From Dietzia lutea (GTDB taxonomy: Bacteria; Actinomycetota; Actinomycetes; Mycobacteriales; Mycobacteriaceae): DNA of 64,000 nt. The notes under the pieces were generated by a model, which was not told the DNA's origin, did not search any database, and worked only from the letters and a program-made list of their open reading frames with translations. Position 1 is the first letter of the stretch, and every line of letters begins with the position of its first letter. Positions 1-7,893 of this stretch are shown here, piece by piece. The DNA lies in the NCBI RefSeq assembly GCF_003096075.1, contig NZ_CP015449.1, forward strand, positions 2,411,001-2,475,000, written 5' to 3'. The position numbers were made by a program, and so were the translations under genes.

Positions 1-30
1 GGCCGCCAACACGACACGTCCGGACGTCAT
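1..30 (-). CDS. rsmI: RsmI 16S rRNA 2'-O-methyltransferase, N-terminus only (partial)
   Basis: Only the first ten codons lie in the window (MTSGRVVLAA), and the gene runs off the left edge. Actinobacterial RsmI proteins begin this way, just before their TPIGN motif, and rsmI is the usual divergent neighbour of the O-mannosyltransferase gene. RsmI methylates the ribose of C1402 in 16S rRNA using S-adenosylmethionine. A TAGGGT box seven bases before the ATG fits a leaderless transcript. The call rests on ten residues plus gene context, so it is probable rather than proven. Confidence 0.55.
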   Translation of the reverse strand, partial: MTSGRVVLAA

Positions 31-37
31 GCCGACC

Positions 38-43
38 ACCCTA
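38..43 (-). promoter_or_regulatory. -10 box for leaderless rsmI
   Basis: TAGGGT on the minus strand ends seven bases before the ATG at 30, placing the transcription start at or next to the start codon. Confidence 0.4.
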
Positions 44-86
44 TCCGCAGGGTGAGGCGTGTCCCCTGGCGGCGCGGGGGCCACAC

Positions 87-92
87 TATGCT
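87..92 (+). promoter_or_regulatory. -10 box for leaderless pmt
   Basis: TATGCT is followed by six bases and the GTG at 99. No Shine-Dalgarno sequence is present, so the GTG is probably the first transcribed codon. Confidence 0.45.
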
Positions 93-98
93 CGGCTC

Positions 99-1610
99 GT
101 GACCTCGACCCCCGGCGTGCGGTCCCCCGGACGTCCGCTGCCCGCCCCCGACACCGGCCCGGTCGACACGGCCCGCGACTGGATCGCCACCGGCGTCATC
201 CTGGTTCTGGCATTCGCCTCGCGGTTCTGGGGACTGGCCTCGGCCACCGACAAGGGCACCCCGGTCTTCGACGAGAAGCACTACGCGCCGCAGTCGTACA
301 ACATCGCCCAGCTGGGCATCGAGGAGAACCCCGCCTACGGGCTCGTCGTCCACCCGCCAGTCGCCAAGCAGATCCAGTCCCTCGGCGGACTGCTCTTCGA
401 CTACACCCCCATGGGCTGGCGGTTCACCGCCGCGCTGGCGGGGGTGCTGGTGGTGCTCATGGTCATGCGCATCACCCGGCGGCTGACCCGCTCGACCCAG
501 CTCGGCTTCGTCGCCGGCCTCCTGCTGTGCCTCGACGGCGTCACCTTCGTGACCTCCCGCATCGGCATGCTGGACATCTACCAGGTGCTCTTCGTCGTGG
601 CCGCCGCCGGCGCGCTGCTGGTGGACCGCGACCAGATGCGCGGCCGCATGCACCGCGCCGTCCTCGAGGGGCGGCTCCACCTCTCCGAACTCGGCCCCCG
701 CCTCGGGTTCCGCTGGTGGCGGTTCACCGCCGGCGTAATGCTCGGCCTCGCGCTCGGCGTGAAGTGGTCCGGCCTGTACTTCATTGCCTTCTTCGGCCTC
801 ATGACCGTCGCCTGGGACTGGGCCCTGCGCAGCCGCTACGGCATCCGCCGCCCGCTCGCCGGCGCGCTGCTGCGTGACGCGGTGCCCGCCTTCCTCGCCC
901 TGGTGATCTGGCCCGCGATCCTGCACCTGTTCACGTGGCTCCCGTGGTTCGCCGGCGAGAACTCCGTGTACCGGCACGCCGTCCCCGAGAAGGTCGCCGA
1001 CACCTGGCTGCCCGACGCGCTGCAGTCGTGGCTGTACTACCAGTCGTCGGTTCTGGACTTCCACTCCTCGCTGACCACCTCCGCCGGCAACCGGCACCCC
1101 TGGGAGTCCAAGCCGTGGACCTGGCCCATGAGCCTCCGGCCCATGCTCTACTACGTCGAGCAGGGCGAGGGCGTGGCCGGGTGCGGCGAGACCACGTGTG
1201 TCCGCGCGATCATGCTGATCGGCACGCCCGCGATCTGGTGGCTGGCGATCCCGGTGCTGGCGTGGGCGTTCTGGCGCGCCGTCGTCTCCCGCGATGGGCG
1301 CTACGCCTTCCCGCTGGTCGGCTACATGGCCGGGTACCTGCCCTGGTTCTTCCAGCACGACCGGCAGATGTACTTCTTCTACTCCTCCGTCATGGTGCCG
1401 TTCTTCGTCATGCTCATCGCGCTGGTGCTCGGCGAGATCGCCGGCAAGGCCACCGACTCCCGCCGGCGGCGGCTCATCGGGCGCGGGATCGTGAGCGTGT
1501 ACCTCGCGCTGGTGATCGTGAACTTCATCTACATGTTGCCGATCCTCGCCGGATTGCCGATCACGCAGGCCGAGTGGAACCACCAGCTCTGGTTGCCGTC
1601 CTGGCGCTGA
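99..1610 (+). CDS. pmt: Protein O-mannosyltransferase (GT39 family)
   Basis: This integral membrane enzyme transfers mannose from polyprenyl-phosphate mannose to Ser/Thr of proteins as they are exported by Sec. It has 503 residues. After the first membrane helix (about residues 27-43) comes the family's acidic loop motif FDEKHYAPQ (about residues 61-69), then HPPVAKQ. Many hydrophobic helices follow, ending in a helix near residues 460-485. It starts at GTG 99 because a -10 box ends six bases upstream and no ribosome-binding site exists. It diverges from rsmI, as in mycobacteria (Rv1002c/Rv1003). Many substrates are secreted or cell-wall lipoproteins, and O-mannosylation is characteristic of this bacterial order. 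A long open frame on the opposite strand is a GC-driven shadow. Confidence 0.93.
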   Translation: MTSTPGVRSPGRPLPAPDTGPVDTARDWIATGVILVLAFASRFWGLASATDKGTPVFDEKHYAPQSYNIAQLGIEENPAYGLVVHPPVAKQIQSLGGLLFDYTPMGWRFTAALAGVLVVLMVMRITRRLTRSTQLGFVAGLLLCLDGVTFVTSRIGMLDIYQVLFVVAAAGALLVDRDQMRGRMHRAVLEGRLHLSELGPRLGFRWWRFTAGVMLGLALGVKWSGLYFIAFFGLMTVAWDWALRSRYGIRRPLAGALLRDAVPAFLALVIWPAILHLFTWLPWFAGENSVYRHAVPEKVADTWLPDALQSWLYYQSSVLDFHSSLTTSAGNRHPWESKPWTWPMSLRPMLYYVEQGEGVAGCGETTCVRAIMLIGTPAIWWLAIPVLAWAFWRAVVSRDGRYAFPLVGYMAGYLPWFFQHDRQMYFFYSSVMVPFFVMLIALVLGEIAGKATDSRRRRLIGRGIVSVYLALVIVNFIYMLPILAGLPITQAEWNHQLWLPSWR

Positions 1611-1704
1611 CCGGCCGCCTCTACCCGCCGGGGCCGCCCTGAGCGGCGGCTGTGCATCGCGCCCGGGCCCCCGTTTCGTGGTGACGGGCCCCCCGGGCCG
1701 TCAG

Positions 1705-1710
1705 TAGCGT
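1705..1710 (+). promoter_or_regulatory. -10 box for leaderless mscS
   Basis: TAGCGT is followed by seven bases and GTG 1718. The GGAG touching the GTG is too close to act as a ribosome-binding site, which supports leaderless expression. Confidence 0.35.
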
Positions 1711-1717
1711 CGCGGAG

Positions 1718-2782
1718 GTGAACGAGCTACCCATTCCCTTCGCCGATCTCCCGATGAGCGACGTGACCCAGCAGTGGCTGGTCGAGAAACCCGTCACGAT
1801 CGCCATCTACATCGTGCTGGCCCTGGTGGTGCGCTGGCTGCTGCACCGCGGCATCGACCGGGTCACCACCCCGTCCAAGGACGGGTCGGTCTCCGCGTGG
1901 CGGCGACGCCGCCAGGAGAGGACCGACCGGCGCGACGAGGCGTCCGGGTCGGTGCACGACCCGGACGGCGACGACGGTGACGTGAGCGCGGACGAGAGCG
2001 GCGGCCTCACCGCCGCGCGGCTGAAGAAGCACGACCGCCGCCGCGACGCCGAGCACGTGCGCGCCGAACAGCGCCGCGCGCAGCGGCGGGCCCAGCGGAT
2101 GGCGACCATCGGCTCGGTGCTCAAGTCGCTCGTGTCGTTCGTCGTGCTCGTCTGGGTGGTCCTGCAGACCCTGGCCATCCTCGGCGTCAACGTCGCGCCG
2201 TTCATCGCCTCCGCGGGGATCGTGGGCGTCGCGCTGGGCTTCGGCGCCCAGACCCTCGTCCGCGACTTCCTGTCCGGGCTGTTCATGCTCTTCGAGGACC
2301 AGTACGGCGTCGGCGACTGGGTGGACCTCGGCGTGGCTGAGGGCACCGTCGAGCACGTCGGCCTGCGCATCACCTCGCTGCGCGACCTGCACGGCACGCT
2401 GTGGTACTGCCGCAACGGCGACATCGCCCGCGTCGGCAACTACAGCCAGGACTTCGGCGTGGCGTTCCTCGAGATCCCGGTGTCCTACACCGCCGACGTC
2501 GACCGGGCGTGCACCGTGGCGATCGAGACCGCCAAGCAGGCGGCGGCCGAGGAGCCCATCGCCTCGAACCTCATCTCCGGGCCGGAACTGCAGGGCGTCA
2601 ACGCGCTGGACGCGGACTTCTGGTCGCTGCGGATGACCGCCGTGACGCAGGCCAACGCGCAGTGGGCCACCGAGCGGGAGCTGCGCCGCCGGATCCGCAA
2701 TGCCTTCGACGAGGCCGGGATCGACGCGCCCTACCCGGAGGGCCTGCCGGTCTCCGCGATGCGGGCGATGGCGGCCGAGTGA
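1718..2782 (+). CDS. MscS-family small-conductance mechanosensitive channel
   Basis: The 354-residue protein should gate on membrane tension and release solutes during hypo-osmotic shock. It has a first helix near residues 25-44, then an unusually long charged cytoplasmic loop (about 50-130) rich in Arg, Glu and Asp. The MscS core follows: a helix at about 133-153, then the pore-lining segment rich in Gly and Ala (VGVALGFGAQTLVRDF) and the beta domain starting at DWVDLG. The C-terminal domain is shorter than in the Corynebacterium YggB glutamate exporter. Starting at GTG 1718 keeps the first helix; an in-frame ATG at 1754 is an alternative. It lies 107 bases after pmt and probably has its own promoter. 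Confidence 0.88.
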   Translation: MNELPIPFADLPMSDVTQQWLVEKPVTIAIYIVLALVVRWLLHRGIDRVTTPSKDGSVSAWRRRRQERTDRRDEASGSVHDPDGDDGDVSADESGGLTAARLKKHDRRRDAEHVRAEQRRAQRRAQRMATIGSVLKSLVSFVVLVWVVLQTLAILGVNVAPFIASAGIVGVALGFGAQTLVRDFLSGLFMLFEDQYGVGDWVDLGVAEGTVEHVGLRITSLRDLHGTLWYCRNGDIARVGNYSQDFGVAFLEIPVSYTADVDRACTVAIETAKQAAAEEPIASNLISGPELQGVNALDADFWSLRMTAVTQANAQWATERELRRRIRNAFDEAGIDAPYPEGLPVSAMRAMAAE

Positions 2783-2817
2783 GGCGCCGCTGAGCGACCC
2801 CTACGGCTGCGGCGTCG

Positions 2818-2845
2818 CCGGCGGCGCGGGGTGCCCCGCCGCCGG
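2818..2845. terminator. Bidirectional stem-loop between mscS and the DoxX gene
   Basis: A GC-only stem (2818-2831 with 2834-2845, one bulged base) closes on a two-base loop between convergent genes. No T-run follows, which is common for actinobacterial terminators. Confidence 0.5.
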
Positions 2846-2847
2846 TG

Positions 2848-3246
2848 TCAGCCGCCCAGCACCCTGTCGATACTGAACCTCCCGGCGCCGACGGCCGCGA
2901 TGAGCGGCGCCCCAACGCCGAGGGCCACGACGAGCTCCCAGCCGTTCTGCGTGACGAACGGGCCGTGGGTGGCGTGCACGAAGTACAGGGCGCCGGCCAT
3001 GTCCACGCCGAGGAGGATCCCGGCGAGCGGGGTGAGCAGTCCTGCGACGAGGGCGACCCCGGCCACGAGTTCGACCCCGGCGACGATCGCGGCGGTCACC
3101 TCCGGCTGCGGAATGCCGTAGCCCGCGAACTGCTCCCCCACCCGCGCCAGACCGAGGGTGAAGAACTTCTGCCACCCGTGCGCGACGAACACCACGCCGA
3201 TACCCACGCGGGCCAGCAGGATGGCGACGTCCCGGAGGGTCTCCAT
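2848..3246 (-). CDS. DoxX family membrane protein
   Basis: The 132-residue protein has the four-helix DoxX fold. An N-terminal helix with ARVGIGVVFVAHGWQK is followed by three hydrophobic helices; glycine-rich motifs such as GVELVAGVALVAG and the segment DMAGALYFVH are typical. DoxX proteins are small membrane proteins linked to redox and thiol homeostasis in mycobacteria, where one forms a complex with superoxide dismutase and a thiol transporter; the exact role here is unknown. The ATG lies five bases after the stop of the upstream SDR gene, so the two form an operon in which DoxX may act in the same membrane or redox process as the dehydrogenase. Confidence 0.85.
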   Translation of the reverse strand: METLRDVAILLARVGIGVVFVAHGWQKFFTLGLARVGEQFAGYGIPQPEVTAAIVAGVELVAGVALVAGLLTPLAGILLGVDMAGALYFVHATHGPFVTQNGWELVVALGVGAPLIAAVGAGRFSIDRVLGG

Positions 3247-3251
3247 CCCCC

Positions 3252-4115
3252 TCACGGGAGGATGCCCTGTCCGACCTTGGTGATCCGGCGGTTGAGCAGC
3301 GTCATCGCCAGGTTGTACAGCGGCGGGGCGAGCCTCTGCGCCGCGAATCCCAGGCGGACGTCCGGCGAGGTGTAGACGATGTAGCGGCCCTTGCGCACCC
3401 CCTCGAGCATCTTCTCGGCGGCCTCGTCCGGGGTGACGGCGTGACGCCGGAACTGGTCCACGGTCCTGGCGACCTCCGGCATCGAGCGGTCGACGCCCGC
3501 GATCTCGATAGTCTCGACCAGAGGGGTATTGACGCCGCCGGGGCAGACCAGGTGGACCCCGATGTCGTAGGGCGCCAGGTCGAAGCGCAGGACCTCGGCG
3601 ATCCCGCGGATGCCGAACTTGGCGGCGCTGTAGGCGGCGTGCCACGGCAGGCCGAGCAGTCCGGCGGCCGAGGAGACCAGGGCGAGGGCCGAGGGCTTGC
3701 CGGCCGTCATCATGGCCGGCACGAACGCCTCCACGACGTGGACGGTGCCCATGAGGTTGACCTCGACCATCGACCTCCACACGCGGTGCTCGAGCAGGTC
3801 GGGTCGCCCCCAGGCCGAGTTGCCCGCCACGTGGAAGACCGCGTCGGGGGCCCCGTGCGCGGCGATGACCCGTTCGCCGAAGCCGAGGACGGCGTCGTGG
3901 TCGGTGATGTCGAGCGCCTCGCCGGCCAGGACGGGCGCACCCGCGTCCCGGCAGGACTGCTCGGCCGAGGCCAGTCCGTCGGCGTCACGGTCGGTGAGGA
4001 CGAGCCGGGCCCCCTCACGGGCGAGTCGGATCGCCGTCGACCGGCCGATCCCGCTGGCCGCGCCTGTCACCACGCAGACCTTGCTCCGGTACTCCCTGAT
4101 GCGTCGCCTCGACAT
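3252..4115 (-). CDS. Short-chain dehydrogenase/reductase (SDR)
   Basis: This 287-residue classical SDR is predicted to oxidise or reduce an alcohol or ketone with NAD(P). The Rossmann glycine motif TGAASGIG is at about residues 17-24, NSAWG replaces the usual NAG region, the catalytic serine lies in VSSAAG and the catalytic YSAAK in the next helix. The C-terminal 40 residues include a hydrophobic stretch (RLAPPLYNLAMTLLN) that may associate with the membrane. The ATG at 4115 has GGGGAG three bases upstream; the frame stays open further upstream but without SDR sequence. It is followed closely by the DoxX gene. The substrate cannot be told from sequence; mycobacterial relatives are often steroid- or lipid-related. 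Confidence 0.85.
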   Translation of the reverse strand: MSRRRIREYRSKVCVVTGAASGIGRSTAIRLAREGARLVLTDRDADGLASAEQSCRDAGAPVLAGEALDITDHDAVLGFGERVIAAHGAPDAVFHVAGNSAWGRPDLLEHRVWRSMVEVNLMGTVHVVEAFVPAMMTAGKPSALALVSSAAGLLGLPWHAAYSAAKFGIRGIAEVLRFDLAPYDIGVHLVCPGGVNTPLVETIEIAGVDRSMPEVARTVDQFRRHAVTPDEAAEKMLEGVRKGRYIVYTSPDVRLGFAAQRLAPPLYNLAMTLLNRRITKVGQGILP

Positions 4116-4237
4116 CTGCTCCCCTGTCCCGGCCCGCGTCGTCGGCAGCGGACCGCCTGATGTGCTCACCGTAGCGGCCCGCGGGTGCCGCCGAGGCGGT
4201 GTCGGTCGGGCGCGTCCCCTTCCTCGGACCTGCTCTC

Positions 4238-5491
4238 TCAGACCTGCGGCGTGAGGCTGGTCGCCTGGAGCGTGTCGTGGCCGCCGCGCGGCGGGATCGG
4301 AGGCACGTACTCGCGCAGTACGCATCGGCTCCCGCTGTAGATGGTGGCCATGCACCGGTTGCAGTGGACACACAGCGAGCGACGACGCTCGTCCTCCCTG
4401 AGCTTGTTGGGGAAGTCGGGCTCGCGCAGCAGGCCGCGGCCCATGGCGACGAACTCGAACCCCGCGTTCATCGCCTTGTCGATGGACGGCCGGTCGACGA
4501 TGCCGCCGAGCAGCATCATCGGCAGGTCGACGGCCTCGCGGATCTGGCGGGCGTCGTCGAACATGTACGCGTCGGTGTAGGGGTACTCCTTGAACATCTT
4601 CGGTCCGACGACCTTCATGCCCATCTTGATCACGGGGGGCTGGGTGGCGGCGAACTCCTCGAGCGGCGCGTCGCCCTTGAACAGGTAGATGGGGTTGAGC
4701 AGGGAGCTGCCGACGGTCATCACCAACGCGTCGGCCGAGCCGTCCTGTTCCAGCCACCTGGCGACCTGCCGCGCCTCGTCGATCCAGAAGCCGCCGGGCA
4801 CACCGTCGTCCATGTTGAGCTTCATCGTCACGGCGATCTTGTCGCCCATGGCGTCGCGGATGGCGCGGCCGATACGGCGGGCAAAGCGGGCGCGGTTCTC
4901 CAGCGACCCGCCGTAGGAGTCCTTGCGGCGGTTGAGTCTCGGGCTGAGGAACTCGCTGACGAGGTAATTGTGACCGAAGTGCACCTCGATGGCGTCGAAG
5001 CCGGCCTCGTAGGCGCCACGCGCGGCACGGACGTGGTCCTCGACGATCCGGTCGATGTCGGCCGGGGTGCACGCCTTGGTGATGGCCAGGCCGGTGGGCG
5101 CGGGGATGCGCGACGGACCGAGCGGGGTCATTCCGTTGGAGGCACCGTTGGCGACGGCGCCGGCGTGGCCGACCTGGGCGGAGATCGCGGCGCCCTCGTT
5201 GTGGACCGAGTCGGTGAGCTTGCGCAGCATCCCGCCGTCGTCCATGCCCCAGTGGTACTGGTGCTTGTCGGTGCGTCCCTCGGGGGACGTCGCGAGGTAC
5301 GCCACGGTCGTCATGCCGACCCCGCCGCGGGCGTACTCGGTGTGGAACTCGATGAGCTCGTCGGTGATCCGCCCACGGGGACACCGGCCCTCGAAGGTGG
5401 CGGCCTTGACGATGCGGTTCCGCAGCGTCACGTTGCCGATCCTGCCGGGGCTGAAGACGTCGGGGGCGGGCGTTCCGGGCGCGAGAGTCAT
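4238..5491 (-). CDS. Old Yellow Enzyme family NADH:flavin oxidoreductase with Cys cluster
   Basis: The 417-residue FMN-dependent TIM barrel is related to 2,4-dienoyl-CoA reductases and 2-enoate reductases. The family signature (HFGHNYLVSEFLSPRLN, then DSYGGS) lies around residues 175-200, and a phosphate-binding segment (FVAMGRGLL) is near residue 350. Near the C-terminus is a cysteine cluster of the form C-x2-C-x2-C-x9-C. In the long multidomain relatives a similar cluster holds a 4Fe-4S centre and is followed by an FAD/NAD domain; here the protein ends soon after, so it is a single-domain form. It starts at ATG 5491 because TACAGT lies six bases upstream. The substrate, probably an alpha,beta-unsaturated carbonyl compound, is unknown. 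Confidence 0.85.
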   Translation of the reverse strand: MTLAPGTPAPDVFSPGRIGNVTLRNRIVKAATFEGRCPRGRITDELIEFHTEYARGGVGMTTVAYLATSPEGRTDKHQYHWGMDDGGMLRKLTDSVHNEGAAISAQVGHAGAVANGASNGMTPLGPSRIPAPTGLAITKACTPADIDRIVEDHVRAARGAYEAGFDAIEVHFGHNYLVSEFLSPRLNRRKDSYGGSLENRARFARRIGRAIRDAMGDKIAVTMKLNMDDGVPGGFWIDEARQVARWLEQDGSADALVMTVGSSLLNPIYLFKGDAPLEEFAATQPPVIKMGMKVVGPKMFKEYPYTDAYMFDDARQIREAVDLPMMLLGGIVDRPSIDKAMNAGFEFVAMGRGLLREPDFPNKLREDERRRSLCVHCNRCMATIYSGSRCVLREYVPPIPPRGGHDTLQATSLTPQV

Positions 5492-5497
5492 GCGCAA

Positions 5498-5503
5498 ACT
5501 GTA
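5498..5503 (-). promoter_or_regulatory. -10 box for leaderless OYE gene
   Basis: TACAGT on the minus strand ends six bases before ATG 5491. Confidence 0.5.
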
Positions 5504-5543
5504 ACCCGTTCTAGCAGCGCTGTCTCGGCGTTGGCCTGCGCTT

Positions 5544-5560
5544 ATGCACAGCGTGTGCAT
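5544..5560. promoter_or_regulatory. Palindromic operator candidate upstream of the OYE gene
   Basis: A perfect inverted repeat, ATGCACA-GCG-TGTGCAT, lies about 40 bases upstream of the -10 box of the OYE gene. Its position suits a dimeric regulator acting on that promoter. No regulator gene is adjacent, so its identity is open. Confidence 0.4.
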
Positions 5561-5625
5561 GTTTCTCGGCGGGTGTCGGGCGCCCACCCCGCCTACCTGC
5601 GGGGTATAGGGTCTCCTAACCGACG

Positions 5626-5943
5626 CTAGACGCCCGCTCCGAGCTCGACGAGGAGCACGCCGCAGGCGATGAGGACGATCCCTGCACCCATCATCGGCGT
5701 GAGCGGCTCGCGGAACAGCAGGCGGCTGAACACCGCGGCCAGGGCGACACCGGCGGCGGTCCAGATGCCGTAGGCCACGCCGAGCGGCATGCCGGCGGCC
5801 AGGGTGAGGGACAGGAACACGAAGGCCACCAGGTACCCGGGCACGACGGCGGCGTACCACCGCGCGTCGTCGACGGCCTTGCGGAGGGAGAGGGTCGCCG
5901 CGAGCTCACAACAGATGGCGACGACGAGGTAACCCCACGCCAT
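5626..5943 (-). CDS. SMR family multidrug/guanidinium-type transporter, second subunit
   Basis: This 105-residue, four-helix small multidrug resistance protein carries the conserved membrane Glu in helix 1 (CCELAATLSLR) and the signature PLGVAYGIWTAAGVAL in helix 3. SMR proteins exchange cationic substrates for protons as dimers. Its ATG overlaps the TGA of the upstream SMR gene by one base (TGATG), so the two are translated together and probably form a paired heterodimer of the EbrAB/YkkCD kind. The substrate (quaternary cations or guanidinium compounds) cannot be assigned; no guanidine riboswitch is recognisable upstream of the pair. Confidence 0.9.
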   Translation of the reverse strand: MAWGYLVVAICCELAATLSLRKAVDDARWYAAVVPGYLVAFVFLSLTLAAGMPLGVAYGIWTAAGVALAAVFSRLLFREPLTPMMGAGIVLIACGVLLVELGAGV

Positions 5944-6302
5944 CACGCGGCCCCTGCCGCTCGGGCGCGAGCGCGCTGGGATCCGAGTTCGACGCACAGG
6001 ACGCCGGCGATGATGACCGCGATACCGGCCCCCATCAGCGGGGTCAGTGGCTCGGCGAAGATCAGCGCGGACAGGCCCGCGGTGAGCGCGACGCCGGTGG
6101 CTCCCCAGATGCCGTAGGCCACGCCCAGCGGCAGTCCGGCCTTCAGCGTGCGGGCGAGGAACGCGAAGGCCCCGAGGTAGCCGATCACCACCACGACGTA
6201 GAGCGCGGGCCGGTACAGCGCGCCCTTGAGCGCGAGCGACCCCGCGACCTCGCAGACGATCGCTGCAGCCAGGTACAGCCATCTGCCCGAGGTACCCGGC
6301 AT
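5943..6302 (-). CDS. SMR family multidrug/guanidinium-type transporter, first subunit
   Basis: This is the first gene of the SMR pair, 119 residues with four helices. The helix-1 Glu is in IVCEVAGSLALK and the helix-3 signature is PLGVAYGIWGATGVAL. The C-terminus has a short Arg/Ala tail (SQRARARAAGAA) that the partner lacks, which could set opposite topologies in a heterodimer. A strong GGAGG sits seven bases before the ATG. The two proteins are clearly homologous, the result of an old duplication. Confidence 0.9.
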   Translation of the reverse strand: MPGTSGRWLYLAAAIVCEVAGSLALKGALYRPALYVVVVIGYLGAFAFLARTLKAGLPLGVAYGIWGATGVALTAGLSALIFAEPLTPLMGAGIAVIIAGVLCVELGSQRARARAAGAA

Positions 6303-6399
6303 CGGCGCGCCTCCCCTCCCCGACCCGGCCGGGTCGCCGCGAGAAGTCTACGGGCCGGCCCCCGCGCGCTCCGGTCGCCCTCGGTGGGGCCGGCGGGGC

Positions 6400-7632
6400 C
6401 TACTCCCCTCGGGGACTCCGCAGGGCGGCCGCGATGTGTTCGGCCAGCACCGCGAGCGCCGACGCGCCCTCGGGCGTCCCGGCGACCACGGGGAAGCAGT
6501 GGACCATCCCGGGCCACACCCGCAGGTCGACGGTCGCGCCCCGCGCGGTGCTCGCGTCGACGAAGGCGCGGACGTCGTCGACCACGAAGTCGTCTCCCCC
6601 GCAGACGATCGCGACCGGCGGTGCGGCCGCGTCGAGCGGTCGGCGGGCCGGGGAGATCCCAGGGTCGTCGACAGGGGTGTCGCCCGCGTAGGCGTCGCGG
6701 CAGTCGGCGGCGATGGACGGGGGCATGAGCGGATCGAGGGCGCCGCCGGATCGCTCCCCGCCGAGGGGCTCGGTGAGGTCGACCCACGGGCTGATCAGGG
6801 CCAGGGCCGCCGGTCGTTCGCCGCGCCGGCGCAGACGGTCGAGCAATCCCAGGGCGAGGCCACCGCCGGCCGAGTCGCCGGCGATCACGACCCTCTCGGC
6901 GCCGCCGACGTACTCGGCGAGGTGGCTGAACGCGGCCTCCGCGTCGTCGAGCGCGGCCGGGTACCGGTGCTCGGGCGCCAGCCGATAGTCGGGCACGTAC
7001 GTGGTCGTCCCGGCGAGGCGCGCCAGCGCCTTCGCCATGGTGGCGTGCGTGTCCGACGAGCCGGCGACATAACCGCCCCCGTGCAGCACGAGCAGGCCGG
7101 GCGCGTCGGCCTCCCCGTCGATCCACAGACCCGGCACCGGCGCACCGTGCGCGGGCCTCGTCCCCCGGCGCGACCCCGTCGCCCTGGACGCGGTCGTCGC
7201 GACCGCCCGCAGCACCCGGATCCACTTCTCGTCGAAGGGCGCGATGGTCAGCACGGGCCGGACGACCAGCTGCAGACCGGCGCGCTGGAAATGTGACGGC
7301 AGGCTGGGCCGGCGGGTGACGGCGATCCGCCGGTCGGCCTCGGTGACGAGCCGCCGCGCGAACAGTGAAAGGCCGGCCCGTAGAACCGTCCGTGGGAGCG
7401 CAGAGGCGGGCCGCGCAGGCAGGCTCCACTCGAGTTCTCCGCCGCCGTCGGCAAGCGCCCGGACCGTGGCCCGGCCGAGATGCCGGTGCACGTGCCAGAT
7501 CGGGAGCGGGCCCGCCCATTCGCGCCACCGTGCGGGGTCTGCGGCGAGTGCCAGGACGTCCGCGGGGTCCGCCGAGAACCGTGCGCGGACCGGCGCCGCC
7601 CGGGCGGTCACCCTGTCATCTCGACGTGCCAC
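6400..7632 (-). CDS. Alpha/beta hydrolase, hormone-sensitive-lipase family (Lip-like esterase)
   Basis: The 410-residue protein is predicted to hydrolyse short- or medium-chain esters. The HSL oxyanion motif HGGGY is at about residues 184-188, the nucleophile elbow GDSAGGG at about 252-258, the catalytic Asp probably in GGDDFVVDD, and the catalytic His in PGMVHCFP near residue 373. The first about 110 residues are not part of the hydrolase: an opening such as RFSADPADVLALAADPARWREW resembles START/polyketide-cyclase folds. The GTG start at 7632 has GGGGAGG seven bases upstream. It is downstream of tRNA-Ala on the same strand, separated by a stem-loop. Mycobacteria carry many such Lip enzymes; the substrate is unknown. 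Confidence 0.85.
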   Translation of the reverse strand: MARRDDRVTARAAPVRARFSADPADVLALAADPARWREWAGPLPIWHVHRHLGRATVRALADGGGELEWSLPARPASALPRTVLRAGLSLFARRLVTEADRRIAVTRRPSLPSHFQRAGLQLVVRPVLTIAPFDEKWIRVLRAVATTASRATGSRRGTRPAHGAPVPGLWIDGEADAPGLLVLHGGGYVAGSSDTHATMAKALARLAGTTTYVPDYRLAPEHRYPAALDDAEAAFSHLAEYVGGAERVVIAGDSAGGGLALGLLDRLRRRGERPAALALISPWVDLTEPLGGERSGGALDPLMPPSIAADCRDAYAGDTPVDDPGISPARRPLDAAAPPVAIVCGGDDFVVDDVRAFVDASTARGATVDLRVWPGMVHCFPVVAGTPEGASALAVLAEHIAAALRSPRGE

Positions 7633-7657
7633 TCCCGCACCTCCCCGGATAGCGGAA

Positions 7658-7687
7658 AGGCCGTCCCCGCCTGAGCGGAAACGGCCT
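7658..7687 (-). terminator. Stem-loop after tRNA-Ala
   Basis: AGGCCGT (7658-7664) pairs with ACGGCCT (7681-7687), enclosing a small CCGC/GCGG hairpin. On the minus strand it follows the 3' end of the tRNA by about 20 bases and is followed by TTT, consistent with an intrinsic terminator. Confidence 0.45.
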
Positions 7688-7707
7688 CTGTCCTTGCGGA
7701 TCGTGGG

Positions 7708-7780
7708 TGGAGCTAAGGGGAATCGAACCCCTGACCTTCTCGATGCGAACGAGACGCGCTACCAACTGCGCTATAGCCCC
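7708..7780 (-). tRNA. tRNA-Ala (anticodon CGC)
   Basis: A complete 73-base cloverleaf on the minus strand. The acceptor stem pairs GGGGCTA with TAGCTCC and contains the G3:U70 wobble that defines alanine tRNAs. The anticodon loop is TTCGCAT, giving anticodon CGC for GCG codons. The T arm is AGGGG-TTCGAAT-CCCCT and the discriminator base is A. CCA is not encoded. GCG is a heavily used Ala codon in this GC-rich genome. Confidence 0.97.
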
Positions 7781-7893
7781 TCGCCGCCCTCGCGGGCCGC
7801 GACGCCCCTCTTCCGAGAGGCTGTGCCGCCCTCTCGAGCAGCGTGGAACACCTTACCAGCATGGTCGGGCAGCCGACCAAATCGGGGGTCTGA

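Noticed and set aside
27-1583. Long open frame (518 codons) antisense to pmt
   Set aside because: It is His/Gly/Arg/Asp-rich with no domain and lies exactly opposite a well-supported membrane enzyme; high GC makes stop codons rare in such shadow frames. The same applies to the long frames opposite accA1, fadD and pcrA.
6303-6399. Guanidine riboswitch before the SMR pair
   Set aside because: The 97-base gap has only a ribosome-binding site and CG-rich sequence without the conserved guanidine-aptamer segments.
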